The notes: generated by a model not told the origin, from the letters alone. A stretch of DNA of 8,765 bases from Propionibacteriaceae bacterium (GCA_031254155.1 JAIRVA010000052.1:1-8765), one strand, 5' to 3'; numbered from the stretch's first letter, positions 1 to 5,530 are shown. Program-made: numbers and translations.

Positions 1-174
1 GGCCCCCTGCTCTTCTTCGTTCCACTGGGGTGTGGGTGTGGGAGTCGGGGTCGGCGGCAGGGCGGTCGTGGGTGGCACCGGTGACGGTGTCACCGCGGGT
101 TCGTCCCCCGGCGTACACCCCGCCACGACACAACCCACCACCAACGCCCCGGCGATCATGCGAAGACCCTTCAT
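1..174 (-). CDS. Putative lipoprotein, N-terminal part (runs off window)
   Basis: The first 58 codons of a secreted lipoprotein are visible; the rest lies beyond the left edge. The protein begins MKGLRMIAGALVVGC and has a short basic n-region (K2, R5). A hydrophobic core follows, then a lipobox VVAGC with the lipidated cysteine at residue 20. After it comes a Thr/Pro-rich spacer (about residues 21-50, ending in a TP repeat), typical of actinobacterial lipoproteins that must span the cell wall. The last visible residues, WNEEEQGA, suggest the start of a folded domain, but the domain cannot be identified. The ATG at 174 follows AGGAG only 2 nt away, which is short. The in-frame ATG at codon 6 would lose the basic n-region, so I prefer 174. 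Function unknown. Confidence 0.75.
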   Translation of the reverse strand, partial: MKGLRMIAGALVVGCVVAGCTPGDEPAVTPSPVPPTTALPPTPTPTPTPQWNEEEQGA

Positions 175-221
175 TGCTCCTCACTTACGTCCGTTCACGA
201 ACCCATAGCACATATCCAACA

Positions 222-240
222 CCATGGGAAGCGCCCATGG
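222..240. repeat. 7-bp perfect inverted repeat (CCATGGG/CCCATGG)
   Basis: CCATGGG at 222-228 and CCCATGG at 234-240 are separated by 5 bp. The site lies about 50-65 bp upstream of the lipoprotein start, where an operator could sit. No regulator is implied by the sequence alone, and no clear promoter pair was found beside it. Confidence 0.4.
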
Positions 241-244
241 GGGG

Positions 245-253
245 TTATCCACA
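245..253 (+). promoter_or_regulatory. DnaA box 1 (TTATCCACA)
   Basis: This is a perfect match to the strict bacterial DnaA-box consensus TTATNCACA. It is the first of two identical 9-mers in the same orientation, 30 bp apart start to start. DnaA binding is inferred from the motif only. Confidence 0.6.
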
Positions 254-274
254 GACAAATTTGAGAAACTTGGC

Positions 275-283
275 TTATCCACA
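275..283 (+). promoter_or_regulatory. DnaA box 2 (TTATCCACA)
   Basis: This is the second perfect TTATCCACA. The two boxes flank the AT-richer segment AAATTTGAGAAACTT, unusual in this GC-rich window. The spacing of 30 bp is close to three helical turns, so both boxes would lie on the same face of the DNA. No dnaA, dnaN, gyrB or rpmH is in the window, so this is not evidently oriC. Confidence 0.6.
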
Positions 284-319
284 AACGCGGTCCGGCCGAG
301 CGGTGAAGGCAAAGACAGG

Positions 320-334
320 CGAGGTCAAACCTCG
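320..334 (-). terminator. Small hairpin, possible tRNA-Glu transcript terminator
   Basis: CGAGGT and ACCTCG form a perfect 6-bp stem with a 3-nt loop. Read on the minus strand it is followed by CCTGTCTTT, a weak T-rich tail. It is the last hairpin of the series downstream of the tRNA, so it could end that transcript. The T-tract is poor and the call is tentative. Confidence 0.3.
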
Positions 335-347
335 TTGTGACCTTCTC

Positions 348-366
348 GCATCCCCAACGGGGTTCG
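348..366 (-). repeat. 19-bp copy of the 3' end of tRNA-Glu (att-like)
   Basis: Positions 348-366 are identical to 508-526, exactly 160 bp away and in the same orientation. On the minus strand the copy reads CGAACCCCGTTGGGGATGC. That is part of the T-arm, the 3' strand of the acceptor stem, the discriminator base and the first C of CCA. A duplicated tRNA 3' end on the downstream side of the gene is what integration of an element by a tyrosine recombinase leaves. No integrase gene lies between the copies, so at most this is a scar. Confidence 0.6.
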
Positions 367-368
367 CC

Positions 369-393
369 GTGCCTTCGCCTGCGGCGAAGGCAC
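369..393. repeat. Hairpin, 11-bp perfect stem with TGC loop
   Basis: GTGCCTTCGCC (369-379) and GGCGAAGGCAC (383-393) are exact inverted repeats with a 3-nt spacer. Either strand would form a very stable hairpin in RNA or single-stranded DNA. There is no T-run on either side, so it does not look like an ordinary terminator. Confidence 0.65.
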
Positions 394-401
394 CGTCCTC
401 C

Positions 402-419
402 GCTCGCCTGTCGGCGAGC
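402..419. repeat. Hairpin, 7-bp stem
   Basis: GCTCGCC (402-408) and GGCGAGC (413-419) pair perfectly around a 4-nt loop. This is the third stem in the series, with only 8 bp between it and the 11-bp hairpin on its left. Confidence 0.55.
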
Positions 420-427
420 CTCGGACC

Positions 428-472
428 AGGAGCCGGTTCGAAGGTCCACTGGACCTTCTCTCAACGGCTCCT
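428..472. repeat. Long interrupted hairpin, two 8-bp stems
   Basis: AGGAGCCG (428-435) pairs with CGGCTCCT (465-472), and AAGGTCCA (441-448) pairs with TGGACCTT (450-457). An internal loop of 5 and 7 nt separates the stems. The left arm holds GGTTCGAA, which resembles a tRNA T-arm core, but no full tRNA can be folded from the segment. Confidence 0.6.
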
Positions 473-479
473 GCCCTCG

Positions 480-532
480 CGGGTCCGAACCCCGTTGGGC
501 CTGCTTGGCATCCCCAACGGGGTTCGAACCCG
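480..532. repeat. Inverted copy of the tRNA-Glu T-arm (20-bp stem)
   Basis: Positions 480-499 are the reverse complement of 513-532 with one mismatch (485/527). In RNA of the minus strand the mismatch becomes a G-U pair, so all 20 positions can pair around a 13-nt loop. The arm at 513-532 lies inside the tRNA gene and the other lies just downstream of it. The precursor transcript can therefore fold either as a tRNA or as this longer hairpin. Confidence 0.75.
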
Positions 533-581
533 TGTTGCCGCCGTGAAAGGGCGGCGTCCTAGACCTCTAGACGATGGGGAC
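506..581 (-). tRNA. tRNA-Glu (anticodon UUC)
   Basis: The minus strand folds into a complete 73-nt tRNA with an encoded 3' CCA (506-508). The acceptor stem GTCCCCA/TGGGGAT closes with a G-U pair at position 1-72. The D-arm is GTCT/GGAC. The anticodon stem CCGCC/GGCGG holds the loop CTTTCAC, with anticodon TTC at 545-547. The T-arm is ACGGG-TTCGAAC-CCCGT. The discriminator base is G. It decodes GAA and, by wobble, GAG. A promoter-like pair sits directly upstream. The region just downstream is unusual because it carries inverted and direct copies of the 3' part of this gene. Confidence 0.95.
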
Positions 582-594
582 ATGGCGCCTAACC

Positions 595-623
595 AGTGTA
601 GGGGATTCCGGACGATTCGTCAT
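595..623 (-). promoter_or_regulatory. Probable promoter of tRNA-Glu
   Basis: On the minus strand, ATGACG (618-623) and TACACT (595-600) form a sigma-70-type -35/-10 pair with a 17-bp spacer. Transcription would start near 588, about 7 nt before the mature tRNA 5' end, a usual distance for tRNA genes. Confidence 0.5.
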
Positions 624-650
624 GTTCGGATATCAGCGCCGAAAACCGGA

Positions 651-659
651 TGATAGAAT
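651..659 (+). promoter_or_regulatory. Extended -10 promoter element for the DsbA-like gene
   Basis: TGATAGAAT fits an extended -10 (TGN followed by a TATAAT-like hexamer). I see no good -35. Transcription would begin near 666, which supports translation starting at the ATG at 687 rather than the upstream in-frame GTG at 663. Confidence 0.4.
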
Positions 660-686
660 GATGTGCTGCAACTGGGAAGGACTGAC

Positions 687-1550
687 ATGGCCAAAGTGAA
701 ACGCTCGGAGTTGAACGCGGACGAGCCCGAGACTGACGATCTGAGTTTCTTGGACGAGGAGCCGCCAAAACCGAACGACATCGTCCGTACCCTGCAACTG
801 GCGTTGACGGCGGTGAGCGTCATCGCGGTGTGCCTGGCGGTCGCGGTCGTCGTCCTGGTGGTCAAGTTGACCGCGTCCGCTGCACCGACCACGGCCGCCA
901 CCACCCCCGCGGTGGTCGAGACCGCTGCGACACCCGCCGCGACGGGCTCCCCGTCGGCGCCGCTCTTCCTGACCAAGTACGTCGAGGTGACCGCCCAGCC
1001 GAAAGCGGGCGCTATCCAGCTCGACATCCACGAGGACTACCAGTGCCCGTGGTGTGCCCGGGCGGCCCAGATCTACGGGAAGGCGTTGGGCGAACTCGCC
1101 CAGTCGGGCGACATTGATCTGCGCGTCCATCTGCGTACGTTGATCGGTGACCAGTTCAACGATGCCTCCGAGCGGGCCTCGCGCGCGGCACTGTGCGCCG
1201 ACCAGGTGGGCGCCTTCTGGGCCTATCACTCCGTGGTGTTCGCCAATCAGCCGGCGAAGGAGGGTACCGGCTTCACCGACGCGCAGATCCGGGACGATTT
1301 CGCGGCCCAGGCCGGGCTCGCGGGCGATAATCTGGCCACGTTCCAGACCTGTTACGATTCTGGGGCACCGGCGGATGCGGTCACCGCGATGGAACAGGAG
1401 GCGGTGACAGCGGGGGTCAAGAGTACGCCGTCGTTCTTCGTCAACGGCCACCAGGTGAGCTTCGACCTGCAGTCAAATGCCACTACCGTCACCGAGTTCA
1501 CGGCCGAGAACCTGCTCTCCGGCTTGCAGCAGGTGGCTGGCCAGTTCTAG
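687..1550 (+). CDS. Membrane-anchored DsbA-like thioredoxin-fold protein
   Basis: A 287-aa protein of the DsbA/thioredoxin family, probably acting on thiols of exported proteins outside the membrane. An acidic cytoplasmic tail (about 1-35) leads into one membrane segment (about 36-60). A low-complexity Ala/Thr/Pro linker (62-92) joins this to the catalytic domain. The active site CPWC is at 120-123 and the cis-proline loop is STPSFFVNG, with P248. Two more cysteines (C170, C222) lie between these and could form a structural disulfide. The start at 687 is chosen because GGAAGG (675-680) lies 6 nt upstream; the GTG at 663 would add 8 residues without a ribosome site. It ends 3 bp from the convergent gene, which also encodes a membrane-anchored protein. 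Whether it oxidises, reduces or isomerises substrates cannot be told; no DsbB/VKOR partner is in the window. Confidence 0.88.
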   Translation: MAKVKRSELNADEPETDDLSFLDEEPPKPNDIVRTLQLALTAVSVIAVCLAVAVVVLVVKLTASAAPTTAATTPAVVETAATPAATGSPSAPLFLTKYVEVTAQPKAGAIQLDIHEDYQCPWCARAAQIYGKALGELAQSGDIDLRVHLRTLIGDQFNDASERASRAALCADQVGAFWAYHSVVFANQPAKEGTGFTDAQIRDDFAAQAGLAGDNLATFQTCYDSGAPADAVTAMEQEAVTAGVKSTPSFFVNGHQVSFDLQSNATTVTEFTAENLLSGLQQVAGQF

Positions 1551-1553
1551 GCG

Positions 1554-2204
1554 CTATGAGGGTACGACCCACGTCCGTTCCGAGTCGGTGACCCAGAGGG
1601 CGCACGTCCCGAGCGCGTTGTCAGGTAGGAAACCAGCCGTCAGGTCGGCGCTGGGGATGACCCGGCCGCCGGCGGCGTCGGCGAGTCCGGCCAGGGCGTC
1701 GGTGAGCAGACAGAGCGCCGACAGGCGGCCGGAGAACACGTTGAGTGATAGGGTCGCCATGGCCTCGGGCGCGATGGCTTGCGCCGCGATGACGAGCGGC
1801 CGGCCCTCGGCCTGGACGCGGCGGAGGAGGGGTACGAGGTCGGACACCCGGTTGACCGACTCGGTCACCACGACGAGCGGGGAGACGAGCACCGTACGAC
1901 GGGACTCCGGATCCGTGACGAAATCCGCCGATGGCCAGCCCACCTCCAGGGGGGTGACCCCGGCGAGCCGGGCGTCAATCCCCGCCCGTTCCGCCGGTGT
2001 CGGGGGAGCACGTCGGGGTGGTGCCGCCCGTACCGTGTCGGCCGTCAGGTAAACCGGCACTGGCTCACCCGCCAACTGCGGGCGGTCGGGGGGCGTGGCG
2101 AGACTCTGCCGCCGGTCGGCCGCCGACCGGCGGTCTGCGAGGTAGGCGGCGGCGACGACCGCGGCAGCGACGACCGCGGCGATGATGAGTACCCTCCAGT
2201 CCAC
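1554..2204 (-). CDS. Membrane-anchored GroEL apical-domain-like protein
   Basis: A 216-aa protein with one N-terminal hydrophobic segment (about residues 4-23), an Arg/Pro/Ala-rich linker (24-82) and a C-terminal domain that matches the apical, substrate-binding domain of GroEL. Residues 86-100 (LEVGWPSADFVTDPE) match the start of that domain (the GYLSPYF region). Residues 119-131 (RVSDLVPLLRRVQ) and 144-160 (IAPEAMATLSLNVFSGR) correspond to the two helices that bind unfolded chains. Residues 176-187 (DAAGGRVIPSAD) match the LTGGxVISEE strand. The conserved KAPGFGDRRKAML segment of GroEL is missing after residue 167. The equatorial (ATPase, ring-forming) and intermediate domains are absent. 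A known parallel is the artificial GroEL 'minichaperone', which retains some ATP-independent activity. Arginines after the membrane segment hint that the domain faces the cytoplasm, but this is weak. The GTG start follows GGAGG by 8 nt. The homology is seen by eye; the function is inferred. Confidence 0.8.
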   Translation of the reverse strand: MDWRVLIIAAVVAAAVVAAAYLADRRSAADRRQSLATPPDRPQLAGEPVPVYLTADTVRAAPPRRAPPTPAERAGIDARLAGVTPLEVGWPSADFVTDPESRRTVLVSPLVVVTESVNRVSDLVPLLRRVQAEGRPLVIAAQAIAPEAMATLSLNVFSGRLSALCLLTDALAGLADAAGGRVIPSADLTAGFLPDNALGTCALWVTDSERTWVVPS

Positions 2205-2266
2205 GTCACCATCCTCCCACTTTTGCGGTGTTCGCTGGGTCGTTCGGGCCGGGGGACAAGTCCTGA

Positions 2267-2296
2267 TTGGGATCGCGGCGGGTTATGCTCTAAACT
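2267..2296 (+). promoter_or_regulatory. Possible infB promoter
   Basis: TTGGGA (2267-2272) and TAAACT (2291-2296) are spaced by 18 bp and could form a sigma-70-type promoter. It would give an infB leader of about 130 nt that contains the whole chain of tiny reading frames. Other -10-like sequences nearby (TATGCT at 2284) make the choice uncertain. Confidence 0.35.
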
Positions 2297-2325
2297 ATCC
2301 GGTGGCCCGTGTTGGGTACGGGTCA

Positions 2326-2397
2326 ATGAGAGTAAAGGTGGGCAGTTGCTCATGAGCCAGCGATGAGTTGTACACAATGAGCACTCTATCCATGTAA
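2326..2397 (+). promoter_or_regulatory. infB leader: chain of four ATGA-linked tiny ORFs
   Basis: Four minute reading frames follow each other, each start codon overlapping the previous stop as ATGA. They are 2326-2355 (MRVKVGSCS), 2352-2366 (MSQR), 2363-2380 (MSCTQ) and 2377-2397 (MSTLSM, ending TAA). A GTG frame at 2309-2329 joins the front of the chain in the same way. AAAGGTGG (2334-2341) is a fair ribosome site for the second frame. TGCTCAT (2347-2353) can pair with ATGAGCA (2377-2383), covering the second and fourth starts, or GCTCATGAGC (2348-2357) can fold on itself. The arrangement could relay ribosomes towards infB, but chance cannot be excluded. Confidence 0.35.
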
Positions 2398-2399
2398 CC

Positions 2400-2420
2400 T
2401 GCCCGGACGCGGTCTGGGCA
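2400..2420 (+). promoter_or_regulatory. Hairpin just before the infB ribosome binding site
   Basis: TGCCCGGAC (2400-2408) pairs with GTCTGGGCA (2412-2420) around a GCG loop, 9 bp with one G-U pair. It begins 2 nt after the last tiny ORF's stop and ends 3 nt before AAGGAGA (2424-2430). There is no T-run, so it is more likely to influence translation than to terminate transcription. Confidence 0.45.
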
Positions 2421-2433
2421 CATAAGGAGATTT

Positions 2434-5088
2434 GTGGCCAAGCCCCGCGTCCACGAGTTCGCTAAAGAACTCGGACTCGACAGCAAGACTGTGCTAGCCG
2501 CGCTCGCCGAAATGGGCGAGTATGTGCGGTCTGCTTCGTCAACCATCGAACCGCCGGTCGCGCGCCGTTTGCGGGAGCGTTTCACCACCAAGGCAACGCC
2601 CGTGTCGGAGCCGGTACCGGCACCGACACCGGTAGCGGCCCCGCCGAAGATCGAGCCGGCGCCGGTGGTAGAAGCTCCCCGGGTGACCCCGCCGCCCGCT
2701 CCCGTCGTACCGGTGGCTCCCAAGCCCAAGCCTGAGCCGCCGGCGCCCGAACCGGCACCGCCGGCCGAGCCAGAGCCCGAACCCGAGAAGCCCGCCGTGC
2801 CCAAGCCGTCGGCGATGATTCCCCGGCCCATCCCGCGGCCCATGCCCAATCCTGCCCAAGCCCGCCGTCCGGGGATGCCCCGGCCCGGCAATAATCCGTA
2901 CGCCTCCTCCCAGGGTATGGGAGTCCGGCGGCCCCGCGAAGACAACGGGCGCCCGGCCGTCCCCGGTCCGCGTCCGCCCCGTCAGGGCGGCGCGGGCGCA
3001 CCGCGGCCCGGTCCGGGTACGGGCCCGCGCGCCACGACCACGGGCCAGCCGGGAGCCGCCGGCCGCCAGGGTGCGCCGCGCGGCCGGGGTACGGGGACCG
3101 GTTTCGGGGCCCCGACGCCGGGGGCCGGCGCACCGGCCGGCCGCGGCCGTGGTGGTCGCGCTGGCTCCGGTACGCAGGGGGCCTTCGGCCGGGCGAACGC
3201 CGCCGGGCGGAAGAACCGGAAGTCGAAGAAACTGCGTCGTCAAGAGTTTGACGAGATGGAAGCACCGACGATCTCGGGTGTGCGGATCCGCCAGGGGGAG
3301 GGGCAGACCATCCGGCTCCCGCGCGGTTCGTCGCTGACGGATCTGGCCGAGCGCATCGGGGTTGACCCCGCCCAGCTCGTCCAGGTGCTCTTCAACATGG
3401 GCGAGATGATGACGGCGACCCAGTCGGTGAGCGACGACACGCTGGAGATCCTCGGTACGGAGCTCAACTACGACATCCAGGTGATCTCGCCCGAGGACGA
3501 GGACCGCGAGTTGCTGTCCACCTTCGACCTCGGTTTCGGCGAGAACCTGGCCGATGAGGAAGATCTGGTCGTCCGGCCACCGATTGTCACCATCATGGGC
3601 CACGTCGACCACGGCAAGACCAAGTTGCTCGACGCCTTCCGGCACACCAACGTGGCCGCGGGCGAGGCCGGCGGGATCACGCAGGCCATCGGTGCCTACC
3701 AGGTCACGACCGAAGTCGACGGTGAGGAACGCCAGGTCACCTTCATCGACACCCCGGGCCACGAGGCCTTCACGGCCATGCGGGTCCGCGGTGCGCAGGT
3801 GACCGACATCGCCGTCCTCGTCGTGGCCGCCGACGACGGGGTGATGCCCCAGACGATTGAGGCGCTCAACCACGCCAAGGCCGCCGACGTACCGATCGTG
3901 GTCGCGGTCAACAAGATCGACAAGGTGGGCGCCGACCCGACGAAGGTCCGCGGCCAACTGACCGAGTATGGCCTCGTCCCCGACACGTACGGCGGCGACA
4001 CCATGTTCGTCGACGTCTCCGCTCTCACCCGGCAGGGGTTGGAAGAGCTGCTGACCGCCATCGTCCTGACCGCCGACGCCGAACTCGACCTCCGGGTCGA
4101 TCCGGACATGCCGGCCCAGGGCGTGGCGATCGAGGCGCACCTCGACCGCGGGCGCGGCCCGGTGGCGACCGCCATCGTCCAGCGGGGTACCCTCCACATC
4201 GGCGACCCGATTGTGGCCGGCACCTCGTACGGCCGGGTGCGCGCCCTCGTCAACGACCACGGTGAAATGGTTGACGAGGCGCCGCCGTCGATGCCGGTCC
4301 AGGTACTGGGCCTCACCGCCGTACCCGGGGCCGGTGACAACTTCCTGATCGTCGACGACGAGCGGACCGCCCGCCAGATCGCCGAGCGGCGCGAGGCGCG
4401 GGCCCGGGCCGCGGCCCTGGCGAAGGGGACGAAGCGGCGGACGCTGGAAGACCTGTTCAAGGAGATGGAGAAGGGCGAGGAGCTCAACCTCATTCTCAAG
4501 GGCGATTCGGCCGGTTCGGTCGAGGCCCTGGAGGACGCCCTGGTCAACATCAATGTCGGCGACGAGGTCAGCCTCAGGATCATCGACCGCGGGGTTGGCG
4601 CCGTCACCGAGACCAACGTCTCGCTGGCCGCGGCCTCGAACGCCATCATCATCGGCTTCCACGTCCGTGCCCAGGGCCACGCCACCCAACTGGCCAACCA
4701 GGAGGGCGTGGACATCCGGTACTACTCGGTCATCTACCAGGCGATCGACGACATCGAGGCGGCCCTCAAGGGCATGCTGAAGCCGGTCTTCGAAGAGGTG
4801 CAGCGCGGTACCGCCCAGGTCCGCCAGATCTTCCGGTCGTCGAAGGCGGGTATCATCGCCGGCTGCATGATCATGTCTGGGTCGATCCGTCGCCACGCCA
4901 AGGCGCGGCTGGTCCGCGACGGGATCGTGGTGGCCGAGACGGGGATCAACACGCTGCGGCGCGAGAAGGACGACGTGGTCGAGGTCCGCGAGGGCTACGA
5001 GTGCGGTCTCACCCTGGACGGCTTCTCCGACATCCGCCTCGATGACCTCGTGGAGACGTACGAGATGGTCGAAAAGCCCAGGACGTAA
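2434..5088 (+). CDS. infB: Translation initiation factor IF-2
   Basis: An 884-aa GTPase that brings initiator tRNA to the ribosome and promotes subunit joining. The N-terminal IF2N domain starts VAKPRVHEFAKELGLDSK and spans about 1-50. A long Pro/Ala/Gly/Arg-rich linker (about 52-259), typical of actinobacteria, leads to the basic RKNRKSKKLRR stretch and a second IF2N-like domain (about 295-350). The G domain carries GHVDHGKT (389-396), GGITQ (413-417), DTPGH (439-443), NKID (493-496) and SAL (529-531). The beta-barrel and the initiator-tRNA-binding C-terminal domain follow to the end. The GTG start follows AAGGAGA at good spacing. Upstream it lacks the usual nusA and ylxR neighbours and has its own structured leader. 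rbfA starts 10 bp after its stop. Confidence 0.98.
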   Translation: MAKPRVHEFAKELGLDSKTVLAALAEMGEYVRSASSTIEPPVARRLRERFTTKATPVSEPVPAPTPVAAPPKIEPAPVVEAPRVTPPPAPVVPVAPKPKPEPPAPEPAPPAEPEPEPEKPAVPKPSAMIPRPIPRPMPNPAQARRPGMPRPGNNPYASSQGMGVRRPREDNGRPAVPGPRPPRQGGAGAPRPGPGTGPRATTTGQPGAAGRQGAPRGRGTGTGFGAPTPGAGAPAGRGRGGRAGSGTQGAFGRANAAGRKNRKSKKLRRQEFDEMEAPTISGVRIRQGEGQTIRLPRGSSLTDLAERIGVDPAQLVQVLFNMGEMMTATQSVSDDTLEILGTELNYDIQVISPEDEDRELLSTFDLGFGENLADEEDLVVRPPIVTIMGHVDHGKTKLLDAFRHTNVAAGEAGGITQAIGAYQVTTEVDGEERQVTFIDTPGHEAFTAMRVRGAQVTDIAVLVVAADDGVMPQTIEALNHAKAADVPIVVAVNKIDKVGADPTKVRGQLTEYGLVPDTYGGDTMFVDVSALTRQGLEELLTAIVLTADAELDLRVDPDMPAQGVAIEAHLDRGRGPVATAIVQRGTLHIGDPIVAGTSYGRVRALVNDHGEMVDEAPPSMPVQVLGLTAVPGAGDNFLIVDDERTARQIAERREARARAAALAKGTKRRTLEDLFKEMEKGEELNLILKGDSAGSVEALEDALVNINVGDEVSLRIIDRGVGAVTETNVSLAAASNAIIIGFHVRAQGHATQLANQEGVDIRYYSVIYQAIDDIEAALKGMLKPVFEEVQRGTAQVRQIFRSSKAGIIAGCMIMSGSIRRHAKARLVRDGIVVAETGINTLRREKDDVVEVREGYECGLTLDGFSDIRLDDLVETYEMVEKPRT

Positions 5089-5098
5089 GGGAGGACGC

Positions 5099-5530
5099 GT
5101 GGCAGGCACGGGTGCGTTGAAAGTTGCCGAGCAGATCAAGCTCATTGTCGCGGAGATGCTGTCCCGCCGGATCCAGGATCCGCGGCTGGGGTTCGTGACC
5201 GTCACCGAGGTCCGGCTTTCCCGGGACTGGCAGACCGCCGAGGTCTACTACACGGTCCTCGGTGACGAGGAGGCGCAGGCGCAGACCGCCGAGGGGCTGG
5301 AGGCCGCGAAGGGCCAGATCCGGACGGCCGTCGCGCGCGGGGTGAAGATGCGCTTCACGCCCGTGCTGGAGTTCATTCTCGACCAGTTACCCGAAGCCTC
5401 CGACCAGTTCGACGCTCTCCTGGCCTCGGTCAAGGCGGCCGACGCCGAGATCGCCCAACGGGCCGAGGGGGCGCAGTTCGCCGGTGACGAGGATCCGTAC
5501 AAGCGCGACGAGGAAGACGGTGACCAGTAA
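5099..5530 (+). CDS. rbfA: 30S ribosome-binding factor RbfA
   Basis: A 143-aa protein that binds the 30S subunit during late 16S rRNA maturation, near the 5' end helix. The family pattern is clear: the N-terminal helix (VAEQIKLIVAEMLSRRIQDPR), the strand GFVTVTEVRLSRDWQTAEVYY, the GQIRTAVARGVKMRFTPVL helix-strand and the FILDQLPEASDQFDALL region of the KH fold. The acidic tail EDPYKRDEEDGDQ is disordered. I start at the GTG at 5099 after GGGAGGA (5089-5095). Starting further upstream would place the start inside infB and add residues foreign to the family. Its end overlaps the next gene by 11 bp, so the two are probably co-translated. Confidence 0.95.
   Translation: MAGTGALKVAEQIKLIVAEMLSRRIQDPRLGFVTVTEVRLSRDWQTAEVYYTVLGDEEAQAQTAEGLEAAKGQIRTAVARGVKMRFTPVLEFILDQLPEASDQFDALLASVKAADAEIAQRAEGAQFAGDEDPYKRDEEDGDQ

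Larger units (their letters stand above)
175..505. other. Gene-free region with DnaA boxes and hairpin array
   Basis: I see no convincing gene in this 331-bp stretch; the open frames crossing it have no start context and run through structured repeats. From left to right it holds the upstream region of the lipoprotein gene, a 7-bp inverted repeat (222-240), two DnaA boxes (245-253 and 275-283) around a small AT-richer patch, and a crowded set of hairpins (320-499) downstream of the tRNA-Glu gene. These parts are listed separately. Confidence 0.7.

Noticed and set aside
245..283. Chromosomal origin (oriC)
   Set aside because: Only two DnaA boxes are present, with no cluster, and none of the genes normally found at oriC is in view.
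320..532. CRISPR array or tandem tRNA genes
   Set aside because: The inverted repeats differ in sequence and spacing, so there is no CRISPR repeat. None of the tRNA-like pieces folds into a full cloverleaf besides the gene at 506-581.
30..653. 207-aa open frame on the plus strand across the left region
   Set aside because: It runs opposite to the lipoprotein gene and the tRNA and through the hairpin array, has no start context, and its product is low-complexity Arg/Pro-rich sequence.
633..1451. 272-aa open frame antisense to the DsbA-like gene
   Set aside because: It is a shadow of codon bias. The opposite strand encodes CPWC, a cis-Pro loop and a membrane anchor.
2539..5205. 888-aa open frame antisense to infB
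   Set aside because: Long antisense frames are common in GC-rich genes because of third-base bias. Its product is Arg/Asp/His-rich with no domain pattern, while infB is unmistakable.
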